The translations under genes and the position numbers were made by a program. A stretch of DNA of 40,125 bases from Candidatus Paceibacter sp. (GTDB lineage: Bacteria; Patescibacteriota; Minisyncoccia; Phycocordibacterales; BOKC01): the NCBI GenBank assembly GCA_020724885.1, contig DYGD01000006.1, positions 1-40,125 of the forward strand. Direction: 5' to 3'. How positions within the stretch are numbered: the stretch's first letter is position 1; each line of letters begins with the position of its first letter. Below, piece by piece: positions 1-7,937 of this stretch. The notes below the pieces were generated by a model. That model had not been told where the DNA came from. It searched no databases and saw only the letters and a program-made list of their open reading frames with translations.

Positions 1-224
1 AGGTGTTTAAGTTTACGGTATAGGTTTCAGATTGGGCTAGAGAGGTCAGTGGCGAAAACAGCGAGAACGTTAACAATAAAAAGAAAAAACGGGTGAGTTT
101 TCTTACAAGCATTAACGAAAATTATATCAAAAAAATAGGAGAAATATTAACCCAACCCCTAAACTTTCTATAATTCAGAATGATCGAGATACAATCTCGG
201 TCATTCTGCTGGTCGGATTTTAAC

Positions 225-262
225 TCGAAAAAGAAAAAGCCGCGCAAGAAATGCGGCTTTCG
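225..262 (-). terminator. Rho-independent terminator of the orphan gene
   Basis: Minus strand GCCGC-atttcttgc-GCGGC followed by TTTTTCTTTTT. Confidence 0.7.
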
Positions 263-287
263 GGAGGAGCGGGGTTGCGCGCAAAAG

Positions 288-626
288 CTAAGCAGAGAGA
301 GCGTCGGAGAGACGATTGACATCTTCCGGAGAAAGTTTTGCGGCTCCCGCGATCGCAAAAGAATACACCCCCAAAGCAGAGCTGATCTCGCCATCAGTCA
401 GGTCTGTTCTGCCTCTGAACTCATCTCTCTCCGGCTGTGTCAGCTCGTTGGAGCCAGAAGTCAGGAATTCCACCACCCTGCTCCTCATTTCATCCACAGA
501 AAGAACACCCTCGCCGGAGTCATCCGGCGCCACGCTGGTACTGCCAGCCCTCTTGGTCATCGCGCTGTCAGTTTTCACCTTTTCCCCTTTCCACCTTTTT
601 CTTGGAACACCCGTCCGAGTGAGCAC
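288..626 (-). CDS. Orphan hypothetical protein (start could be internal: GTG or ATG near MTKRAGSTSV)
   Basis: 112-aa ORF with higher GC than its surroundings; followed on the minus strand by a rho-independent terminator at about 225-260; no recognisable family. Confidence 0.6.
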   Translation of the reverse strand: MLTRTGVPRKRWKGEKVKTDSAMTKRAGSTSVAPDDSGEGVLSVDEMRSRVVEFLTSGSNELTQPERDEFRGRTDLTDGEISSALGVYSFAIAGAAKLSPEDVNRLSDALSA

Positions 627-754
627 TCTAAAGCTTAATTATCGCTCCTATTTTAAAATCAGGCAATCCGACTTATACACACCGGGTTTTATAGATTATT
701 CACGGTTATTCAGGTTAACAAATCTCAAAAAAATGCTAATATTTTGTTTATCTT

Positions 755-2494
755 ATGCCTCAAGAAAAACTGGAAAAAATTAGGCACTCATTGGCGCACC
801 TTTTGGCGGCGGCGGTTTTGAAACTCTACCCTGACACTAAAATCACTCTAGGTCCGGCGATTGAAAAAGGTTTTTACTACGACCTAGATTTTTCCTCGCA
901 TATATCAGAAAAAGATTTGCCGAGAATTGAAAAAGAAATGAAAAAAATTCTACCGAGCTGGAAAGAATTTTCTCACAAAGAAGTGACAGAAAAAGAGGTG
1001 AGAGAATTTTTTAAAGACAATCCTTATAAATTGGAACTCATTGATGAAATTGTTTCAAAAGGAGAAAAAATCACTTTTTACACTTGCGGAGAATTCACTG
1101 ATCTCTGTCGGGGTGGTCATGTTGAAAATCCATCTAAGGAGATAAGCCCGGATGCTTTCAAACTGGACAGAATCGCCGGCGCTTATTGGCGGGGCGATGA
1201 AAAAAATAAAATGCTCACCAGAATCTACGGATTGGCATTTGATACAAAAAACGAACTTGACGAATACTTGAAACAAAAAGAAGAAGCCGAAAAAAGAGAC
1301 CATCGAAAACTCGGAAAAGAGCTTGATTTATTCACATTTTCAGACCTGGTAGGTTCTGGTCTGCCGTTATTTACTCCAAAGGGCACGATTTTAAGGGAAA
1401 GGTTGGATGCATTTTCTCAAGATTTAAGAATCTCGCGGGGATTTCAAAAGGTCTGGATTCCGCACATAACTAAAAAAGACTTGTATGTAAAATCAGGGCA
1501 TTGGGCCAAGTTCGGCGAAGAATTATTTTTGGTAAAAAGCCAAGAGACAAAAGATGAGCTTGTGATAAAGCCGATGAATTGCCCGCACCATCAGCAAATC
1601 TATGCTTCAAAACCCAGAAGTTATAGGGACTTGCCTATTCGCTACATTGAAACCACCACCGTCTACAGAGACGAAAAAGCGGGAGAGCTTTTGGGCCTCT
1701 CTAGAGTGCGTTCTATTACTCAAGACGATAGCCATATTTTCTGCACTCCCGAACAAATCAAGGAAGAATATCAAACATTGGTAAAAATAGTAAAAGAATG
1801 CTACGACAAACTTGGAATGAAATTTAGAGCTCGACTTTCTCTTCATGATCCAAATCAAAAAGAAAAATACCTGGGAGAAGAAAAATTGTGGGAAAAAGCA
1901 GAAGCGATTTTATTGGAAGTGGTAAAAGAAAACAAATTAGATTACTACTTAGCTGCCGGTGAAGCGGCTTTCTACGGACCTAAGATTGACTTTATGATCA
2001 CAGACGCTATAGGTAGAGAATGGCAACTCGCCACTCCCCAACTTGATTTTGTCCAGCCGGATCGCTTCGGATTAAAATATACCGACAAAGACGGCGCAGA
2101 AAAAACACCGGTTATGATTCATTTCGCGCTTCTCGGTTCATTAGAAAGATTCCTTTCGGTTTATATTGAACATACCGCCGGCGCTTTTCCTTTTTGGCTC
2201 TCGCCCGTTCAGGTCAAGATCCTGCCGATTAGCGAAAATCACATTGAATATGCAAAGCAAATCAACCAAAAACTCAAGGAGGGTGGCATTCGTTCTGAAT
2301 TAGACCAAAGCAATGAGACCCTGGGCAAAAAAATCAGGAATGTCCGAATGGAAAAAGTTCCCTATTGGCTCGTCATCGGCGACCAGGAAAAAAGTAGTGG
2401 AATGGTAAAAATTGAGAGCCGAGACCGAGGTGATCTTGGAAGTTTGGAATTAGAAACCTTAATCAAAAACCTGAAAAGAGAACAATCTGAATAG
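755..2494 (+). CDS. thrS: Threonyl-tRNA synthetase lacking an N-terminal TGS domain
   Basis: Starts at the HSxAHLLAAAV editing domain; class II motifs (MNCPHH, YRDE, GSLERF) and C-terminal anticodon-binding domain. Confidence 0.95.
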   Translation: MPQEKLEKIRHSLAHLLAAAVLKLYPDTKITLGPAIEKGFYYDLDFSSHISEKDLPRIEKEMKKILPSWKEFSHKEVTEKEVREFFKDNPYKLELIDEIVSKGEKITFYTCGEFTDLCRGGHVENPSKEISPDAFKLDRIAGAYWRGDEKNKMLTRIYGLAFDTKNELDEYLKQKEEAEKRDHRKLGKELDLFTFSDLVGSGLPLFTPKGTILRERLDAFSQDLRISRGFQKVWIPHITKKDLYVKSGHWAKFGEELFLVKSQETKDELVIKPMNCPHHQQIYASKPRSYRDLPIRYIETTTVYRDEKAGELLGLSRVRSITQDDSHIFCTPEQIKEEYQTLVKIVKECYDKLGMKFRARLSLHDPNQKEKYLGEEKLWEKAEAILLEVVKENKLDYYLAAGEAAFYGPKIDFMITDAIGREWQLATPQLDFVQPDRFGLKYTDKDGAEKTPVMIHFALLGSLERFLSVYIEHTAGAFPFWLSPVQVKILPISENHIEYAKQINQKLKEGGIRSELDQSNETLGKKIRNVRMEKVPYWLVIGDQEKSSGMVKIESRDRGDLGSLELETLIKNLKREQSE

Positions 2495-2506
2495 ATCTCC
2501 TCCGCA

Positions 2507-3691
2507 TCAAAGATTTTTATTTCTTTGCAGACATTTCTCAACTTCATTTTTATCAATCACCGGCAATCTTTCCTCTCCTGGGGTTGTCGGATAAGGTAAT
2601 TCTTTCATTTCTGAAACCAGACAATCAAGGCATCTGACGGCTTTTACTTTGTCATTTTCGGCTTTCTCAACCAACAAATCCAAAGCGTCGGTAGAAATCA
2701 AAACTTGCCGTTCCCTGGCCTCGGATTGAATAAATTCTGCTATTTCTTTTTTCTGATGACCCTCACCAATAAGGCCGGAAATGCCGTTATTGCTGTAAGC
2801 CAAAGACATTTCTGCCTGTTCGGCTTTTCTCTGTCTTCTCAAAATCAAGACAAAAGAAAGCAAAATCAGGCCACCGATAATCAAAATTGACAGAGAAATT
2901 ATTCTCCAAACAAAAGGGACCATGCTGGTTTCCGGCAACCCGCCGACGGCGGTAGAGACGCTTTTAGTTGTAGCGATAGCGCCAATAGAATTTTTATCGC
3001 CAATTTCAACAGAACAATTAGCGGTCATTTTCTGCCCGTCCGCGGAAACCAGAACTTGGGCTGATTTTATGCCAGCAGTCCGGTAAGATATAGAAACCGC
3101 TTCGGTCCCGCCTGACAAGTCATCGACGCCAGACCATTCATATGTTCTTTCTCCGGCAAAACCAATGGTTCTAACTTGCCAGACAACGTTTTCTCCCACA
3201 CCAGCCGGATCAGGATTAGCAAAACAACTGGCTGATGGAAGCTGGCCTTCGGCAAGCATCTCACCTAAAACAGTTCCTTGACGTGACCCACCACCCCGGT
3301 CTGTAGAAAAGCCGGTACTTTCAGGATTTTCAACAACCACACTGCAATTTCTAAAGATTCGCTGTCCGCCGGACTGGACTCTTACAGTCGCGGTTTTAAC
3401 ACCGGGTGTCCGATACACCTTAGAGACGCTTGAATTGGCACTGCTTAAACTATCCGAACCGGACCAAAGATAAAGATAAGAATAAATTCCGTCACCGCCG
3501 GAAACATCAACATACCAAGTAACCGATTGGCCAACCACCGACGGCGAAGGGGACGCAAAACAATTGCCAGACAAAGAAACACCTTGGGCAGAGGCCGGGC
3601 TATTATTTGGCAACATAAAAATACCCCCAAAAACAAATACTGGAATGGCGATAATCAGAATGCTTAAATTTTTGTATGTATTATTTAACAT
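2507..3691 (-). CDS. Secreted/membrane protein with two PKD/Ig-like repeats and a C-terminal TM segment
   Basis: N-terminal hydrophobic segment, two repeats of the form SC/NCFA-P-P--VG--V-W--------Y-WSG-D-L, TM helix near ISLSILIIGGLILLSFVLIL. Confidence 0.7.
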   Translation of the reverse strand: MLNNTYKNLSILIIAIPVFVFGGIFMLPNNSPASAQGVSLSGNCFASPSPSVVGQSVTWYVDVSGGDGIYSYLYLWSGSDSLSSANSSVSKVYRTPGVKTATVRVQSGGQRIFRNCSVVVENPESTGFSTDRGGGSRQGTVLGEMLAEGQLPSASCFANPDPAGVGENVVWQVRTIGFAGERTYEWSGVDDLSGGTEAVSISYRTAGIKSAQVLVSADGQKMTANCSVEIGDKNSIGAIATTKSVSTAVGGLPETSMVPFVWRIISLSILIIGGLILLSFVLILRRQRKAEQAEMSLAYSNNGISGLIGEGHQKKEIAEFIQSEARERQVLISTDALDLLVEKAENDKVKAVRCLDCLVSEMKELPYPTTPGEERLPVIDKNEVEKCLQRNKNL

Positions 3692-3742
3692 ATTTTTCTA
3701 TTATACACGAAAACAAAAAATAAGTCAAATCTAATGCTTGTC

Positions 3743-3794
3743 TATATTAAAACAGCATTCAAAACCTTTCGGCTAAAAATGCTGTTTTAATATA
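3743..3794. repeat. Perfect 17-bp inverted repeat (hairpin), possible bidirectional terminator
   Basis: TATATTAAAACAGCATT (3743-3759) / AATGCTGTTTTAATATA (3778-3794), 18-nt loop. Confidence 0.75.
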
Positions 3795-3800
3795 CTTTTA

Positions 3801-3976
3801 TCCCCACGCCTATTTTGCATAACATTTCGTTGCTAATTTCAAATTTCTATAAATATCTAAAGATTACCTGCTAATACAAGCTTTGTAAGATAACGGGTGG
3901 AAATGCGGGGGCAACCCCAATACCTTCTGCCTTCGGCAGGGCTACGGGACAGGTAATGCAAAAGTAGGCGTGGGGG
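3801..3976 (-). mobile_element. MITE-like element, copy A
   Basis: Terminal inverted repeats (T)CCCCACGCCTA-TTTTGCAT / ATGCAAAAGTAGGCGTGGGGG, flanked by a 4-bp duplication TTTA (3797-3800 and 3977-3980); about 175 bp, non-coding; homologous to copies at 8098 and 8270. Confidence 0.85.
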
Positions 3977-3977
3977 T

Positions 3978-5048
3978 TTATTTTTTTAAATAAACTGTCC
4001 TCGTCGGATAAGCCATTGAAACTCCTTCTCTCTCCAAGGCCGACTTGATCCGCAAATGAATTTCTTGCTGAACATCCATATACGCGTTAAAATCCGGCGA
4101 CTCCGTATAATAAACAACTTCAAAATCAAGAGAGGAATCGGCAAAGCGGTGAAAATGGGCGCGATCAAAGCGAGTCAGATTAATTGAGTCAATGATTTCT
4201 TTGATCAGTCCGGGGATTTTTTCCAACTTTTCATTCGGCGTCTCATACAACACGCCAAAAGAGAAAGTTACCCTTCGCTCTTTCATCTTTTTAAAATTGT
4301 GGATTCTGGCGTTGGTCAGTTCTTGGTTGGAAATGACAATCTCTTCGCCTTGAAGAGCTCGTAGGCGGGTGGTCTTAATGCCAATATGCTCCACCACCCC
4401 CATATCCGAGCCAACAATGATAAAGTCACCAGGCACAAACGGTTTATCAAAATAAATAGCAAAAGACGAAAAAAGATCGGAAAGAATATTTTGAAGCGCT
4501 AGCGCTACGGCAATACCGCCAATGCCTAATCCCGCCATCACCGAAGTTACATTAACTCCCAGATTGGATAGCACAAACAAAGCCGCTATCACCCAGAGAA
4601 CACCTTTGGCAATTTTGCCGATTAAATTTATAGCGCCTTTGCTGCCCTCGGTCTTTTCTTTCTTGCTGTATTTTTTAACCGCATAATCAACCAAGATTCC
4701 GCTTGCTACCACTATCTGATAAACAACCCAGACGACCAAAATGATAGTTAAAATTCTCCAAACTTGCGCTTGGACTTCAATAAACCAAAGCGAGAGATAG
4801 AAGGCCAAAAAGGCGTAAAATGGCGGCCGGAGTTTTCGGATAATCAGAATGAATGTTTCGTCCAAATCGGTCTTGGTTTTTTGCGCCAGTTTTTCCAGCT
4901 TGGCCAAAATAAATTTATTGAAAACCGCAAAGACCGCCAAAAGAACGGCAAAAACAAACACAGCAAAAATATATTCGGCAATAGTATTGCCACCAAGAGA
5001 AAAATTCAAAAATTCTACTGAAAGAAAATTTATGTCTTTCATAAACAA
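3978..5048 (-). CDS. MscS-family mechanosensitive ion channel
   Basis: Multiple TM helices followed by GLGIGGIAVALALQNILSDLFSSFAIYFDKPF-PGDFI, the MscS pore/beta domain signature. Confidence 0.93.
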   Translation of the reverse strand: MFMKDINFLSVEFLNFSLGGNTIAEYIFAVFVFAVLLAVFAVFNKFILAKLEKLAQKTKTDLDETFILIIRKLRPPFYAFLAFYLSLWFIEVQAQVWRILTIILVVWVVYQIVVASGILVDYAVKKYSKKEKTEGSKGAINLIGKIAKGVLWVIAALFVLSNLGVNVTSVMAGLGIGGIAVALALQNILSDLFSSFAIYFDKPFVPGDFIIVGSDMGVVEHIGIKTTRLRALQGEEIVISNQELTNARIHNFKKMKERRVTFSFGVLYETPNEKLEKIPGLIKEIIDSINLTRFDRAHFHRFADSSLDFEVVYYTESPDFNAYMDVQQEIHLRIKSALEREGVSMAYPTRTVYLKK

Positions 5049-5121
5049 AATATAACATAAGATTGACCGATAACAAATGACAAATAACTTACGACTGAAT
5101 GACTAATAACAGGTGATTTAT

Positions 5122-5196
5122 TCCCCCTTTATAAAAGGGGCCCCCGACCCGGGTCGGGGGGGATTTTGTATCCATAAAAGGTGACACCTTTTATGG
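5122..5196. repeat. Cluster of three perfect or near-perfect hairpins/palindromes
   Basis: CCCCTTT-ATA-AAAGGGG (about 5124-5140), CCCCCGACCCGGGTCGGGGG (5141-5160), CCATAAAAGGTG-A-CACCTTTTATGG (5172-5196). Confidence 0.75.
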
Positions 5197-5210
5197 GCTG
5201 AATTTTCAAA

Positions 5211-5250
5211 AAAAGGAGACAACTTGACGATCGTCAAGTTGTCTCCTTTT
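5211..5250. terminator. 40-bp perfect palindrome, probable (bidirectional) terminator
   Basis: AAAAGGAGACAACTTGACGA|TCGTCAAGTTGTCTCCTTTT; flanked by A/T tracts. Confidence 0.75.
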
Positions 5251-5258
5251 AAAAATAA

Positions 5259-5300
5259 AAAGGCGCCCGGTCGCATCGCTGCAACTCGGGCGCCTGCGGC
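5259..5300 (-). terminator. Rho-independent terminator downstream of gene A
   Basis: Minus strand GGCGCCCGagttgcagcgatgcgacCGGGCGCC followed by TTTTTATTTTT. Confidence 0.75.
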
Positions 5301-5355
5301 GCTCCCGCCTATCCGCTTTCGCGAACAAACAAGAGCGCTTGTGGTGTATCCACCC

Positions 5356-5988
5356 TTATCCCCTTATCCCATATCCATCTGGGATGGTGACCACCTCCCC
5401 TCCCATCACCGTGAGAAGGGCGGTATTGGCCCACGGCTCAAGCCGGAACTGATTGGAGCCGGCTCGGTTCGTTCTGCCCAGGAAGTGCGCCAGATTCACT
5501 GCCGCTGGCACTGGCATGGATTCCGGCAGGATAAACCTTGCCGGGAATTTCAGCCGTTTGCTCTGCTGGGCGAACTGGAGGTGGAAGTAGTTCCCGAAGG
5601 ACCACCCGGACTGGCGGTTTCTTCCCGACCAGTCAATTTCCATGGGCTCTCCCAAGGACGCCCTTGTCGGGGCATCCATGGTGATGCTCTTGGTCCAAAT
5701 TGCCAAGAGCACCCCCGAGAGCTGTGCCGCCACCATCCTCTCCGAGGGGGTGGCGCCGTGAATGACGGTGATACAGTCACCGTCATGGACATACCCATCC
5801 CTGCAGAGCAGGAACAGGGTTTTCAGCCCCGAGGGCAGGCGGTCGTGTTGACCGTGCCACCAGAGGCTTCTGTCGAAGGCCTCACATGAAGCATCCTCGA
5901 CATCCGCCCAGCCCTCTCCCTGTGGGGGGTTCGACTTCCACAGATGGGCCGGCAGGTTCTCTTCTTCCGACAATATGTACCAATTCAT
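5356..5988 (-). CDS. Gene A: orphan hypothetical protein (MNWYILSEEENLPAHLW...)
   Basis: ORF 5356-6036 trimmed to the ATG at 5988, preceded by GGGGAAGGAGAAAAGA; markedly higher GC than flanks; no recognisable family. Confidence 0.75.
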   Translation of the reverse strand: MNWYILSEEENLPAHLWKSNPPQGEGWADVEDASCEAFDRSLWWHGQHDRLPSGLKTLFLLCRDGYVHDGDCITVIHGATPSERMVAAQLSGVLLAIWTKSITMDAPTRASLGEPMEIDWSGRNRQSGWSFGNYFHLQFAQQSKRLKFPARFILPESMPVPAAVNLAHFLGRTNRAGSNQFRLEPWANTALLTVMGGEVVTIPDGYGIRG

Positions 5989-6039
5989 TCTTTTCTCCTT
6001 CCCCGCATCAGCGGGGAAAATGTTTCGTTTTGCCACTTA

Positions 6040-6131
6040 CCACAAGCAGCTTTCTGGAAATCCGTAAATTCTTCTAAGGGTGTCGGAAACCCTTAGATTG
6101 TTTGCGCGGATTTTCAGAAAGCCACTCGTGG
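6040..6131 (-). ncRNA. Structured leader element, copy L1
   Basis: About 25-bp imperfect stem CCACGAGTGGCTTTCTGAAAATCCG / CGGATTTCCAGAAAGCTGCTTGTGG with inner hairpin CTAAGGGT/ACCCTTAG; second copy at 7938-8026, with stem differences preserved as G-U pairs. Confidence 0.75.
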
Positions 6132-6158
6132 CTGTATAACCTGTCCCGTTTTAGCGGG

Positions 6159-6179
6159 ATGACTGACTTCAAAGAACAA
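6159..6179 (-). promoter_or_regulatory. boxA-like antitermination motif downstream of ribozyme HH1
   Basis: Minus strand TTGTTCTTTGAAGTCAGTCAT; identical at 8032-8052 and core repeated at 7284-7297; resembles the Bacillus-type rRNA boxA TGTTCTTTGAAAACT. Confidence 0.5.
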
Positions 6180-6267
6180 TCTGTTTCGTCCTTCTTGCCC
6201 CGTTAAATCGCGAAGCGATTTTTTCGGGGTCGGACTCATCAGCACGGACACACATCCGTGAACAGAT
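6179..6267 (-). ncRNA. Hammerhead ribozyme HH1 (type III topology, stem III open)
   Basis: Minus strand AUCUGU-U|CACGGAU-GUGU-GUCCGUG-CUGAUGA-GUCC-(extended stem II)-GGAC-GAA-ACAGAU; all core nucleotides present; predicted cleavage between 6261 and 6260. Confidence 0.93.
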
Positions 6268-6311
6268 GGAGGTTTATTAAGGGAAACCTGCCTTGAAAAC
6301 CTTTCTCGCAG

Positions 6312-7238
6312 CTAGTGGAGGAGGTGCTTCGCCACCACGGCGACGACCTGGTCGATCGTCAGGGTGGAGCTGACGCCCTGCGGCGAGCCGCCGATGGTCG
6401 GGGAACCGCCCCAACCCGCCTCGAGCGTCGCGAGCTCGGCGAGCGCGGACTTGATGTCCGCAAACTTCGGCTCGAAGGCGCAGACCGTGAACTTCACGTG
6501 CGCCTCCCCGCCACCCAGCTTGAAGGCCGGGTTGCGAGCGATGACGACTGGCGCGAGGGAGTACCCCACGCTGGTGGCCGCCCGGTGCGTGCTCTCCACC
6601 ACCGCGATCTTGCCGCCGGAACGGGTCTCGTGCTTGATCGCTCCGCTTTCGAGAGCGGTGATCATGTCGAGCCGCTCCTTCTCCACGGAGTCGCGGTACT
6701 GCTTCGGCTCCTCGCCGGTGAGTAGCCACTTCTCCATCGTGGCGACGCGATCGGCCAGAGGGACCTTGAAGTCCATGACCGCCGCCGCGATCGCGGCGAG
6801 CGGGCGGGAGCTCTCGGCCGACGCCGTCTCCTCCGACCAGGGGTTGTCCCGGGTCGGGAGGGGCGTCGGACCGGGGTAGCCGCCCCGGGCGAACTTGTCG
6901 GCGATGGCGACCATGTTGATCCGCCCCTGTGCGGACTCGAGGCTCTCGCCCCGGGCCCGGACGGAGAAGACCGCCATGCTGCCGATGGCGTCCAGGTCGG
7001 CGCGAACCGTCGCGAGGGTGGAACCCTCGGCCGGGAGATCCGCCGTCAGCGCGTCCTCGATGGCCGCGCGGTTAGCGTCGCCACCCGTGTGCTGCGGGTC
7101 GAGGTTGAAGGCGCAGCGCTTCGCGAGCGCGGGCACCGTGACCTCGATTCCGTAGACCGAGTTGGCGAACACCTTGTCGTTTGCCTCCGCGGCGGCCGGG
7201 ATGTTGCGGGGATCCAAAAAAGTTGCGAACTGGTACAT
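6312..7238 (-). CDS. Gene B: orphan hypothetical protein (MYQFATFLDPRNIPAAAEAND...)
   Basis: ORF 6312-7262 trimmed to the ATG at 7238 with GGAGGA upstream; strongly GC-rich; lies exactly between two hammerhead ribozymes. Confidence 0.8.
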   Translation of the reverse strand: MYQFATFLDPRNIPAAAEANDKVFANSVYGIEVTVPALAKRCAFNLDPQHTGGDANRAAIEDALTADLPAEGSTLATVRADLDAIGSMAVFSVRARGESLESAQGRINMVAIADKFARGGYPGPTPLPTRDNPWSEETASAESSRPLAAIAAAVMDFKVPLADRVATMEKWLLTGEEPKQYRDSVEKERLDMITALESGAIKHETRSGGKIAVVESTHRAATSVGYSLAPVVIARNPAFKLGGGEAHVKFTVCAFEPKFADIKSALAELATLEAGWGGSPTIGGSPQGVSSTLTIDQVVAVVAKHLLH

Positions 7239-7283
7239 GACTTCCTCCGTTTCTTCGGACATCTATCGCATCCGAGTGGAATA

Positions 7284-7297
7284 ACTTCAAAGAACAA
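7284..7297 (-). promoter_or_regulatory. boxA-like motif downstream of ribozyme HH2
   Basis: Minus strand TTGTTCTTTGAAGT, same position relative to the ribozyme as at HH1. Confidence 0.5.
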
Positions 7298-7384
7298 TCT
7301 GTTTCGTCCTTCTTGCCCCGTTAAATCGCGAAGCGATTTTTTCGGGGTCGGACTCATCAGCAGAGATACACATCTCTGAACAGA
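7297..7384 (-). ncRNA. Hammerhead ribozyme HH2 (type III topology)
   Basis: Minus strand UCUGU-U|CAGAGAU-GUGU-AUCUCUG-CUGAUGA-GUCC-(extended stem II)-GGAC-GAA-ACAGA; stem I covaries with HH1; predicted cleavage between 7379 and 7378. Confidence 0.93.
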
Positions 7385-7426
7385 GAGGGATTTTGTTTTA
7401 CCAGTTCCCTCAAACTAGTTGGGGCA

Positions 7427-7882
7427 TCACTTCTCCGAGAAGAACCCTCCTGCCAGGTCGTCCTCCCCGAAGATCATCGTGGCGAGTGGAACCCAATCTA
7501 GTTCCACCTGCACAGTAGCGTATCTAGCACAGAGGACATGGAGACTGCCCTCTGTTGTGGCAACGACCGACCTCCAACAAAAGAGGCGAGTCGTCTGCCC
7601 GAAGACCTGCCGGAAGGACTCGGCCCTGAAGCCGTTGTCGCACGAAGAACGCCGGAGGCACTGGATTGCTATTGCATCCAGCGTCCCCAAACAGTGCTCA
7701 ATCCTCCCAGTGTCCAACAGGTGCTTGTACACCTCCTGGCCGGGCTTTTTGGGCGCGAGATAGAGTCCAACCTCCGAGAGGTCGTACTCTTCTCTTCCCC
7801 GAAGCTCCGAGTGCAGGGCCTTTTGAGCCCAACTCGGAACCGCAGGCTCTACGCCTCTTCGGATCCTCACGACATTGTCCAT
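7427..7882 (-). CDS. Gene C: orphan hypothetical protein (MDNVVRIRRGVEPAVPSW...)
   Basis: 151-aa ORF preceded by GGGGAAGGAGAATTGAA; GC-rich; same leader (CCCCGC hairpin + AAGGAG) as gene A. Confidence 0.8.
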   Translation of the reverse strand: MDNVVRIRRGVEPAVPSWAQKALHSELRGREEYDLSEVGLYLAPKKPGQEVYKHLLDTGRIEHCLGTLDAIAIQCLRRSSCDNGFRAESFRQVFGQTTRLFCWRSVVATTEGSLHVLCARYATVQVELDWVPLATMIFGEDDLAGGFFSEK

Positions 7883-7937
7883 TTCAATTCTCCTTCCCCG
7901 CTCTGCGGGGAAAATGAGTTTCAGTTCCTGCCACTCA

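Noticed and set aside
180-783. ORFs 180-638 and 316-783 on the plus strand as genes
   Set aside because: Overlap the better supported minus-strand ORF 288-626 and its terminator, lack good Shine-Dalgarno sites, and show no recognisable family.
2751-2763. Plus-strand CTGATGA as another hammerhead core
   Set aside because: No matching GAA/GAAAC segment, stem II or stem I partner nearby; chance occurrence within a coding gene.
6179-7384. Reading the repeated intergenic sequences as a CRISPR array or simple segmental duplication
   Set aside because: No regularly spaced repeats/spacers; the repeats carry a full hammerhead core with covarying stem I, so structured RNA explains them better.
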